12,393 bases of DNA from a bacterium (GTDB lineage: Bacteria; Babelota; Babeliae; Babelales; RVW-14). The stretch is from contig JAHFBQ010000030.1 of assembly GCA_023249935.1 (NCBI GenBank), forward strand, positions 1-12,393. Direction: 5' to 3'. Below, one piece after another: positions 7,203 through 12,393 of the stretch. A program made the translations under genes and the position numbers. How positions within the stretch are numbered: position 1 is the first letter of the stretch; each line of letters begins with the position of its first letter. Below the pieces are notes generated by a model. It searched no databases and was not told the origin of the DNA. It saw only the letters and a list, made by a program, of their open reading frames with translations.

Positions 7203-7784
7203 ATGTTGAGCGTTGGTAAGAAAGCCCCCGAAATTAGCTGTGAGTCAGTAGTGAATGGTAGTATCAAGCATTTTAGCCTTTCCGCCATTAACGGCAAATA
7301 TAAACTCTTATTTTTTTATCCACTTGATTTTACGTTCGTCTGTCCTACCGAATTGCATGCGTTGCAAGATCGTTTAAGCGACTTTACCGCGCGCAATGTT
7401 GAAGTGATTGCTATCTCTGTCGATTCTGTGTACAGCCACACAGCTTGGCTTGATGTACCGCGTTCTAAGGGTGGGATTGCCGGCGTTACTTATCCGATGT
7501 TGGGCGATATCACCAAAACAATTGCTCGTGACTATGGTGTGCTCCACGAAGAGCTTGGTGTAGCGCTGCGCGGCGTCTTTTTACTCGATAAAGACAATGT
7601 GGTCCAGTATGCGGCAGTTAATAACTTGGCTCTTGGCCGCAACATTGCTGAGCTGCTGCGAGTGGTTGATGCATTGGTTCATGTGCAGCAGGTTGGTGAG
7701 GTGTGTCCTGCGAATTGGGAAACAAACCATAAAGCGCTCAAGCCAAATGCAGAAGGCTTAAAAGAGTATTTTGCCTCTGTTTAA
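7203..7784 (+). CDS. Typical 2-Cys peroxiredoxin (AhpC/Prx1 family)
   Basis: A thiol peroxidase that reduces hydrogen peroxide and organic hydroperoxides and is recycled by thioredoxin or a similar reductant. At 193 aa it has the family's normal length. Peroxidatic Cys47 lies in FYPLDFTFVCPTEL, with Thr44 of the TxxC motif. Arg123 (ALRGVFLLDKD) completes the active site, and resolving Cys168 lies in GEVCPANW. The C-terminal tail contains a YF motif (KEYF, 187-190) and residues 90-94 read GGIAG where sensitive enzymes carry GGLG, so it may be prone to hyperoxidation (inference). ATG 7203 has a strong AAGGAG. The divergent trxB suggests that TrxB plus a thioredoxin is the recycling system. The glycosyltransferase-like gene follows after 34 bp with no terminator, so the two may be co-transcribed. 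I leave the symbol blank because ahpC/prx usage is ambiguous. Confidence 0.94.
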   Translation: MLSVGKKAPEISCESVVNGSIKHFSLSAINGKYKLLFFYPLDFTFVCPTELHALQDRLSDFTARNVEVIAISVDSVYSHTAWLDVPRSKGGIAGVTYPMLGDITKTIARDYGVLHEELGVALRGVFLLDKDNVVQYAAVNNLALGRNIAELLRVVDALVHVQQVGEVCPANWETNHKALKPNAEGLKEYFASV

Positions 7785-7818
7785 AGATGTCTATGTAAAA
7801 AAGGAGTAGGGAATATTT

Positions 7819-9027
7819 ATGAATTTGGATATGCAATTGAGTAAAAAAGCAGCCATTGCAATACTGGCTGCTTTTTTACTGGCAGCTTTGTCATTTATTT
7901 GTATACGCAGAGTTTGTGCTACGCCGCAATTCGCAATAACTTCTAAAAGTGGATCTGGCGGTCGTCTTGGTGATGACGTACATATGTATACAGTAGCAAA
8001 GTGGTTTGCTTATAAATACAATATTCCCTTCTATGCTACTCCTTTTAAACATTCTGATATCATGGCGCTTGATAAGGTTGATACCTGTTTAACGCAGGCT
8101 ATAGAGAAAACTTTTAAGCAAATTATAGATATTGAGAGCGAAGACGAATTAATTAAACATCTTAAGACCTGTAGTACCGCTACGTTATTTTTGGTGAATT
8201 TTAAAACAGGTGTGCATTTCTCATCAAAACTGGTTTCTAATAGTAGTTGGCCTGATGGTTATCTCAATATGTATGCCCATTCAAGAGAGCATGCAGAGTT
8301 TTGTACTCGGTTGAAAAAGGCTCTCACACCCATCCATCAAATCAATCCAATTGTGCTTCCGAAAGATAAAGTCTCTGTCGCTGTTCATATACGCAAGGGA
8401 AGTGGTGATGATGCAGCTCCTGCGTCAATTCAATATTTAGATGAATGGAAACATGTTATATCGCATGAGATCTATAATCCCAATGATTTCCCATCATTCG
8501 ATAGAAATACCTCTTTTAGATTTCCCCCAGAACAATTTTATGTGGATCAACTACTTAAGCTTTCAGTAATGCTTAATCATTGTCCTCTGTATGTGTACAT
8601 TTTTACTGATGATAAAGATCCAGACCAACTTGTTCAACGGCTTAAAAAAAGAGTTTTAGCACCAAACATCACGTTTCATTGCAGGCAAAAAAAGCAAGAT
8701 CTTGCCAACAATAAAAACGTCATCATGCAGGATCTGTGTGATATGGCTCAGTTTGATTGTCTTATTAGACCGGAATCAGGTTTTTCAGCAGCAGCTCAAT
8801 TGATTGGTAATCACAAGTTGGTGGTTTATCCCCAAGCGGTCCAGTGGGTTGTTGAAAAGAGTCTTCACCAAGCAATGTTGCATATCGATAACTCTTCTGG
8901 GATTTTTTGCGATCCGCATACCCACGTTGTTGATTATATTCATTTCGATGAAATTACTCAGCAACATAGAGAGAAAGCAGTACTGCTTTTTAGTCATGTT
9001 GAGGGATTAAAAGAATATTTTGTTTAA
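7819..9027 (+). CDS. Membrane-anchored glycosyltransferase-like protein (fucosyltransferase-fold, GT11/GT23/NodZ-like)
   Basis: A 402-aa protein of uncertain activity. Residues ~10-29 form one transmembrane helix or uncleaved signal (AIAILAAFLLAALSFICI), leaving a large extracytoplasmic domain, or a cytoplasmic one if the orientation is reversed. Three segments resemble alpha-1,2/alpha-1,6-fucosyltransferases: GGRLGDDVHMYTVAKWFA (compare GGLGNQ...), VAVHIRKGSG (compare HxRRGD, the donor-phosphate-contacting motif) and YIFTDD...LCDMAQFDCLIRPESGFSAAAQLIG (compare the 'SDD' and 'SSFSWWAA' segments). The HIRKGSG form lacks the canonical Asp after Gly. Overall resemblance is by motif only; a different GT-B enzyme or a non-catalytic homologue is possible. 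The RBS AAGGAG/AGGGA precedes ATG 7819. The protein ends EGLKEYFV, echoing the tail of the preceding peroxiredoxin. Its last 38 bp overlap the convergent DUF2608 gene. Confidence 0.5.
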   Translation: MNLDMQLSKKAAIAILAAFLLAALSFICIRRVCATPQFAITSKSGSGGRLGDDVHMYTVAKWFAYKYNIPFYATPFKHSDIMALDKVDTCLTQAIEKTFKQIIDIESEDELIKHLKTCSTATLFLVNFKTGVHFSSKLVSNSSWPDGYLNMYAHSREHAEFCTRLKKALTPIHQINPIVLPKDKVSVAVHIRKGSGDDAAPASIQYLDEWKHVISHEIYNPNDFPSFDRNTSFRFPPEQFYVDQLLKLSVMLNHCPLYVYIFTDDKDPDQLVQRLKKRVLAPNITFHCRQKKQDLANNKNVIMQDLCDMAQFDCLIRPESGFSAAAQLIGNHKLVVYPQAVQWVVEKSLHQAMLHIDNSSGIFCDPHTHVVDYIHFDEITQQHREKAVLLFSHVEGLKEYFV

Positions 9028-9832
9028 TGAGAGGCTTATGATGATCATCAACAAACTTTCTTACCATCATCGTAATGTGGTCCGCATCAGGATCGGTAGC
9101 TGCGTGATGAAGGGAGAATGTTTTGACTTTCTGGTCAAGATGTCCGTAGCGAAGACCGACAAAGGGTATGTTTAGCTCTTGTGCAGTTTTTTCGACGCAT
9201 TCTAAATATTTTTTCTTGTCATCGATAAAGATTATTTTTGTTGGTTTATCCGGCATGGCATCGAGTAAAGTTTTGAGCACGCGACCTTTTTGATTATCCC
9301 CGCAAAACAAGATTCCCTCACGATAGGTGGCTTTAATTGGGAGATGGTCAAAATTTAACTTCTCAACAGCAGGATGGCTTTTGAAAAAAGTTATTCCGAT
9401 ACTCGCAAGGTGCTTGATGGTATTGTCTATAGCATGTGTTGAGCGCGTTGTCAGAGCAATAATGGACTTTTGTTGTTGTTGTAGCGAGTTAATCAGGGTG
9501 ACAACGTGTTCTTCTACCGGCTTAACAGGAATAATTGTTTGAAGTTCTGACCAAAAAATTAATGTTTTTGCGAATGCTTCGTGTTCAGGTAATCCGGCAG
9601 CTTTCCCTTGAGTCATGAGTGCTGTAAACCATTGATCGCCACCTATACTGTGTTTATGAGCAGATTCAAAACAGGTGTTATCAAGGTCGAAAATAATCAA
9701 CTCTTTGTTATCGTCCGGGTTAATATGATCTTTGATGGTAACTATAGATGTTGTTTCGATAATTAATGGGCAGAGGGCTGTCGTAAGTAGAAGCAGGGAG
9801 AATAGAATTGATACCTGTTTTAATGTAATCAT
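8990..9832 (-). CDS. Exported HAD-like protein of the DUF2608 family
   Basis: A 280-aa protein with an N-terminal signal peptide or anchor (hydrophobic residues 7-25) and a HAD-superfamily core. Motif I IIFDLDNT has the nucleophile and acid Asp49/Asp51. SIGGDQWF follows, then motif II ALTTRS. A Lys in the YREGILFCGDNQKG region may be motif III. Motif IV is FIDDKKKYL. This order, with GxDQWF and the later VGLRYGHLD, is that of DUF2608, a family known mainly from host-associated bacteria such as Legionella and Dependentiae. A phosphatase activity is plausible from the motifs, but no substrate is known to me. ATG 9832 has only a weak AAAAG ribosome binding site. The 3' end overlaps the convergent glycosyltransferase-like gene by 38 bp with no terminator between them. 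The promoter region is shared with the NfeD-like gene. Confidence 0.83.
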   Translation of the reverse strand: MITLKQVSILFSLLLLTTALCPLIIETTSIVTIKDHINPDDNKELIIFDLDNTCFESAHKHSIGGDQWFTALMTQGKAAGLPEHEAFAKTLIFWSELQTIIPVKPVEEHVVTLINSLQQQQKSIIALTTRSTHAIDNTIKHLASIGITFFKSHPAVEKLNFDHLPIKATYREGILFCGDNQKGRVLKTLLDAMPDKPTKIIFIDDKKKYLECVEKTAQELNIPFVGLRYGHLDQKVKTFSLHHAATDPDADHITMMVRKFVDDHHKPLIKQNILLIPQHD

Positions 9833-9888
9833 GGAATGTTCTTTTCAGGCTAAGGGTTGAAAAGGGAGAACAGATTTTTATTTTGCTC

Positions 9889-9918
9889 ATTGTATTAAGA
9901 AAAAATGTAAAAAGGCAA
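9889..9918 (-). promoter_or_regulatory. Candidate promoter of the DUF2608 gene
   Basis: On the - strand: TTGCCT (9918-9913), an 18-nt spacer, and TACAAT (9894-9889). The -35 box lies inside the left arm of a short inverted repeat whose right arm covers the start of the opposing -35 box. Confidence 0.5.
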
Positions 9919-9933
9919 TTGCTGCTTTGCCTT
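9912..9933. promoter_or_regulatory. Inverted repeat joining two divergent -35 boxes (possible operator)
   Basis: AAGGCAA (9912-9918), 8 nt, then TTGCCTT (9927-9933). The left arm contains the - strand -35 box and the right arm enters the + strand -35 box, so one bound protein could cover both promoters. Confidence 0.4.
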
Positions 9934-9960
9934 GCCAAGTTGTAATTTATATGATATGGT
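9932..9960 (+). promoter_or_regulatory. Sigma70-type promoter with extended -10 for the nfeD-like gene
   Basis: TTGCCA (9932-9937), a 17-nt spacer, then TGA-TATGGT (extended -10; hexamer at 9955-9960). Transcription would begin near 9967, about 22 nt before ATG 9989. This rules out an in-frame TTG at 9932 as start codon, since that TTG is the -35 box itself. Confidence 0.6.
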
Positions 9961-9988
9961 TTTGTCCTTTCAAGAAAGAGGTTTTACT

Positions 9989-10570
9989 ATGTTTACCTAC
10001 CTCAATTCTCTTCATGGTACTGCCGACATAGTCTTTCTTGGTTGTGCCATTGGCGGCGTTACACTTTTTGTGTTGCGTGGCTTGTTTATGTTGTTTGGTG
10101 GCATGCTGGGAGAAGCTGGTGATCACAATGATTACGATCATCACGACGATTTAGAACCATCGTTCAAATTTTTAACCATGCACAGCCTGACCGGCTTTAT
10201 GATGGTGTTTGGTCTGCTCGGGCTTGGTCTGCGGCAGCAGCTTGATTATCCATTTGGGATGGCATTAGGGCTTGCCTTTGTTGCAGGACTTTTTATGATG
10301 CTTCTGGTTGCGGCTATTTTTTATGGCGCATCGCATTTAACAAGTCGGGGCAGCGTGTTTTCGATCCAAGATGCTGTAGGCCTCCCGGCTGTTGTCTATC
10401 TGCGCATTACGCCAGATGAAGATGGCAAGGTGCAGGTCCAGATTCGCGGAGTTATGCGAGAGATTGCTGCGCGAGCAGGGACTGGTGAAATGATTGAATC
10501 GTTTGTGCATGTTAAAATTGTGCGTGTGATAGATGAATACACAGTGGTAGTAGAGCCACTGAAAAATTAA
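9989..10570 (+). CDS. NfeD-like membrane protein (YuaF/YqiJ type)
   Basis: A 193-aa integral membrane protein of the NfeD family, partners of flotillins in bacterial membrane microdomains. Three transmembrane segments (about 11-37, 65-82 and 88-113) are followed by a soluble beta-rich OB-fold domain (~115-193; AVVYLRITPDEDGKVQVQIRG ending in YTVVVEPLKN), the classic short NfeD layout without the serine protease domain. A loop between helices 1 and 2 is very rich in His and Asp (DHNDYDHHDD, 45-54), as often seen in YqiJ/YuaF relatives, and might bind metal. ATG 9989 was chosen because GAGG lies 7 nt upstream and a promoter overlaps the longer in-frame extension. Two genes downstream lies a flotillin, the expected partner, which strongly supports the call. 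The product probably helps organise flotillin assemblies (family knowledge). Confidence 0.85.
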   Translation: MFTYLNSLHGTADIVFLGCAIGGVTLFVLRGLFMLFGGMLGEAGDHNDYDHHDDLEPSFKFLTMHSLTGFMMVFGLLGLGLRQQLDYPFGMALGLAFVAGLFMMLLVAAIFYGASHLTSRGSVFSIQDAVGLPAVVYLRITPDEDGKVQVQIRGVMREIAARAGTGEMIESFVHVKIVRVIDEYTVVVEPLKN

Positions 10571-10586
10571 TGTTTTGGAATGTATC

Positions 10587-10895
10587 GTGACTGTACTATT
10601 GATAATACTCTCTGTTATGTTTGGACTCGTGGTTGCATCAATGTTTCCTGTGCTTTTGTTGCCGTTATTTGTTCTAGCATTCATTGGTTTAGGGGTGCTG
10701 GCATTTTTTGTAGCACTGCCAATTTTTATTATTGTTTGCGTTGCCATGGTTCCTATCATTTGTATTGCAGGGGTATTGAATAGTCTCTTTCGAAGAAAAA
10801 ATTGTCGCTTTTACTACTATAAGAAGCAGGAGCGTCGTCAGCAGCAAAAAAATCAGGATGGTGTGATCGATTGCACTGCTGATGAGGATAAATGA
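10587..10895 (+). CDS. Small two-helix membrane protein in the nfeD-flotillin cluster
   Basis: I recognise no family for this ~102-aa protein. It is dominated by two long hydrophobic stretches (about residues 2-24 and 28-62), then a basic tail (SLFRRKN...YYYKKQERRQQQKN) ending in acidic residues, so the C-terminus is probably cytoplasmic by the positive-inside rule. The start is uncertain. GTG 10587 has GGAA about 6 nt upstream and sits 16 bp after the nfeD stop; a TTG at 10575 in the same frame would add four residues. No ATG opens the frame before the Met at 10617, which would remove part of helix 1. Tight spacing to nfeD implies co-transcription and translational coupling. It may be an accessory subunit of the NfeD/flotillin complex (inference from position only). 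Confidence 0.6.
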   Translation: MTVLLIILSVMFGLVVASMFPVLLLPLFVLAFIGLGVLAFFVALPIFIIVCVAMVPIICIAGVLNSLFRRKNCRFYYYKKQERRQQQKNQDGVIDCTADEDK

Positions 10896-11229
10896 TTTCA
10901 GGGTCTTGTGCTTGTGAAAAGTCGTCTCAAGGATGAAGAGTTTGAATTTTAGATTGCAATGTACCCTACTCTGTCATCCCGGACTTGATCCGGGATCCAT
11001 GCAGATAATGGATTATAAGCTACTTTTTGATAGAGAATATGTAAATTATGTGTTTGTAAGGTTGTCCTTGAAAATATCAATGCTCAAATTTATTTCCAGT
11101 ATGGATCCCGGATCGAGTCCGGGATGACAGGGGTGAAAAAGAATTTTTTAGTTATTTGACCAGTTAACGTTTGAAACAAATTTTGAAACTTCTTCCTTTT
11201 TAACAACAAGATAACCGGAGGATAACACC
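10896..11229. other. Intergenic region before flotillin
   Basis: A 334-bp gap in an otherwise tight cluster. It is mostly filled by the palindromic element at 10971-11130. Downstream of that are a direct repeat TTTGAAAC (11170-11177 and 11182-11189) and a TTGACC (11156-11161) without a good -10, so an independent flotillin promoter is possible but not shown. The flotillin ribosome binding site GGAGG is at 11217-11221. Confidence 0.5.
10971..11130. repeat. Nested palindromic repeat element ('CHPGLDPGS' type, MITE-like)
   Basis: Terminal inverted repeats of 30 bp (10971-11000 and 11101-11130) match at 29 of 30 positions and enclose 100 bp of AT-rich DNA. Each arm is itself a hairpin: ATCCCGGA, a 5-nt centre, TCCGGGAT. 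Translated, the arms give the CHPGLDPGS / MDPGSSPG peptides well known from spurious ORFs in Rickettsiales, other alphaproteobacteria and some other host-associated bacteria, so this is a dispersed genomic repeat. There is no transposase and no clear target-site duplication. It lies between the small membrane gene and flotillin. The RNA could fold as one 30-bp stem or as two local hairpins, which might affect read-through into flotillin. Confidence 0.88.
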
Positions 11230-12393
11230 GTGTTGATAACAACAAACTTCATCGCAGCAGCAGTTATTGCCGCGATGGTTTTCGTCTTTTTTACCATTGT
11301 ATTTTTAGCCAACTGTTACAAACGTTGCCCATCGAACAGAATTTTGGCGGTATTTGGTAAGGTGGGGGCTGGGGATTCGGTCAAGTGCTATCATGGCGGC
11401 GGCGCGTTCATTTGGCCGCTCATTCAGGATTATGACTACATTGATCTGACACCTATCACACTGCATATACCGCTCAAATCAGCTTTGTCGCAGCAAAACA
11501 TTCGAATCAATGTGCCAAGTACCTTTACGGTGGCGATTGATACGTTGCCTGAAGCGATGAACAATGCCGCAATACGTTTACTTGGCTTGCCGATCAAAAG
11601 CATCGAGATGATGGCGACCGAAATTATTACCGGCCAGTTGCGTCTTACCGTAGCATCGTTACGGATTGAAGAAATCAATCAAGATCGTGAACGCTTTTTG
11701 ATGGAGATTCGTAAACACATCGAACCAGAGCTACGAAAGATTGGTTTGATGTTGCTTAACGTGAACATTACTGACATCACTGATGAGTCTGGTTACATTG
11801 AAAGCATTGGTAAGAAGGCAGTTTCTACTGCTATCAACCAAGCAAAGATTGAAGTGGCAGAGCAGGCTAAGCGTGGTGATATCGGTAGCGCTGATGCTGA
11901 GCGTGAACGCCGTGTTAAAGTAAGTGCGTTCAATGCTGATGCGGTACATGGTGAAAATGATGCTCGTGCAAAGATTGCAGCGTTCAATTCTGAACTTTTA
12001 GAGCGTGAATCGGAGGCGGCAATGCGTGGGCAGGTTGCACAACAGCAATCGCTTGCTGAAATTAACAGAGCTAAGAGTTTGTCGGAGCTTGCTCGTCTTG
12101 AGGCGGAGCAAATCGTGCCTAAAGAAATCGAAAAGCGTAAAATAGCGATTGATGCTGCTGCTGAAGCGGATCGTGAAAAAATTGAAGCGCAGGGTAAAGC
12201 GGCAGCGATTTTGTCACTACGACAAGCTGAAGCAGAAGGTATCATGAAAGTGCTTTCAGCAAAAGCAGATGGTTACAAGATGCTTATCAATGCTTGCGGC
12301 AACAACCCGCGTGAAGCAGCGACCATGCTTCTTGTTGAAAAGATGGATGAGATGGTCAAGCTGCAAACTGAAGCGATAAAAAATATCAAGATA
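11230..12393 (+). CDS. Flotillin-like SPFH-domain protein (3' cut by window)
   Basis: The frame is open from GTG 11230 to the window end (388 codons, no stop); bacterial flotillins are about 500-550 aa. GGAGG 8 nt upstream fixes the GTG start. Residues 5-28 form an N-terminal membrane segment. An SPFH domain follows: GGGAFIWPLIQDYDYIDLTP (56-75), NIRINVPSTFTVAID, then the helical LRLTVASLRIEEINQDRERF...IEPELRKIGL and YIESIGKKA segments. From about residue 200 comes a long Ala/Glu/Arg-rich coiled coil (AEAERERRV, ERESEAA, AAAEADREK, RQAEAEG), the flotillin domain that drives oligomerisation. Flotillins scaffold membrane microdomains and associate with NfeD proteins, here encoded upstream. Shadow frames on the opposite strand are long because of the repetitive coiled-coil codons. 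The missing C-terminus prevents assignment to the FloT or YqiK subtype. Confidence 0.93.
   Translation, partial: MLITTNFIAAAVIAAMVFVFFTIVFLANCYKRCPSNRILAVFGKVGAGDSVKCYHGGGAFIWPLIQDYDYIDLTPITLHIPLKSALSQQNIRINVPSTFTVAIDTLPEAMNNAAIRLLGLPIKSIEMMATEIITGQLRLTVASLRIEEINQDRERFLMEIRKHIEPELRKIGLMLLNVNITDITDESGYIESIGKKAVSTAINQAKIEVAEQAKRGDIGSADAERERRVKVSAFNADAVHGENDARAKIAAFNSELLERESEAAMRGQVAQQQSLAEINRAKSLSELARLEAEQIVPKEIEKRKIAIDAAAEADREKIEAQGKAAAILSLRQAEAEGIMKVLSAKADGYKMLINACGNNPREAATMLLVEKMDEMVKLQTEAIKNIKI

Noticed and set aside
9932..9988. TTG start extending the NfeD-like protein by 19 residues
   Set aside because: The TTG is part of a good -35 box and the predicted transcript starts near 9967, downstream of it.
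10580..10783. 67-aa open frame starting with ATG, overlapping the small membrane protein
   Set aside because: Its composition is Cys/Trp-rich and irregular, whereas the frame at 10587 gives two clean hydrophobic helices and a charged tail and is longer.
10933..11127. 64-aa open frame containing CHPGLDPGS-like peptides
   Set aside because: It is generated by the palindromic repeat arms; such frames are known spurious translations, and this one has no convincing ribosome binding site.
10961..11140. Target-site duplication flanking the palindromic element
   Set aside because: The bases just outside the two 30-bp arms do not match as a direct repeat, so transposition cannot be shown from this copy alone.
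11436..12245. Several open frames on the - strand (up to 150 aa) at the right end
   Set aside because: They are antisense shadows of the flotillin coiled-coil codons; the + strand frame is open from 11230 to the end with clear SPFH/flotillin content.

Overview
This is a bacterial window of about 12.4 kb with moderate GC. It holds twelve genes I consider real, two of them cut by the window edges. No rRNA, tRNA, CRISPR array or transposase gene was seen. The gene set combines core functions (mraY, pheS, galU, trxB, peroxiredoxin, DHH phosphoesterase) with a DUF2608 HAD-like protein, a membrane-anchored glycosyltransferase-like protein and an NfeD/flotillin cluster. It also carries the palindromic 'CHPGLDPGS'-type repeat common in Rickettsiales and other host-associated bacteria. 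My best guess is a host-associated, reduced-genome lineage such as Candidatus Dependentiae (TM6). An intracellular proteobacterium is the main alternative. This assignment is inference from family content, not a search result.

Layout. 1-656: the C-terminal part of MraY. 750-2752: pheS then galU on the + strand, closed by a perfect 20-bp-stem hairpin that also serves the convergent gene. 2820-4232 (-): a divergent FolC/Mur-ligase-like protein. 4233-4613: a long AT-rich divergent promoter region with a GC-rich folC leader and an inverted repeat. 4614-5582: an NrnA-type DHH-DHHA1 phosphoesterase, meeting an exported rhodanese (5639-6046, -) at a second hairpin. 6185-7111 (-): trxB, divergent from a 2-Cys peroxiredoxin at 7203-7784. 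7819-9027: a fucosyltransferase-fold-like protein, overlapping tail to tail with a DUF2608 gene (8990-9832, -). 9989 to the end: an NfeD-like gene, a small membrane protein and the start of a flotillin.

How the genes work together. TrxB, the peroxiredoxin and the rhodanese form a thiol/peroxide/sulfur neighbourhood; thioredoxin itself is not in the window. MraY and GalU serve envelope synthesis: lipid I formation and UDP-glucose supply. NfeD plus flotillin is the classic bacterial membrane-microdomain pair, here with an extra two-helix protein and a palindromic repeat element between them.

The most unusual points are as follows. TrxB lacks the arginines that normally bind the NADPH 2'-phosphate. 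The FolC-like enzyme has substitutions at several expected catalytic positions. The peroxiredoxin and the next gene share a C-terminal EGLKEYF tail. A 160-bp nested-palindrome element sits inside the flotillin cluster. Two divergent promoters have -35 boxes lying within one inverted repeat. I found no convincing wholly new system.
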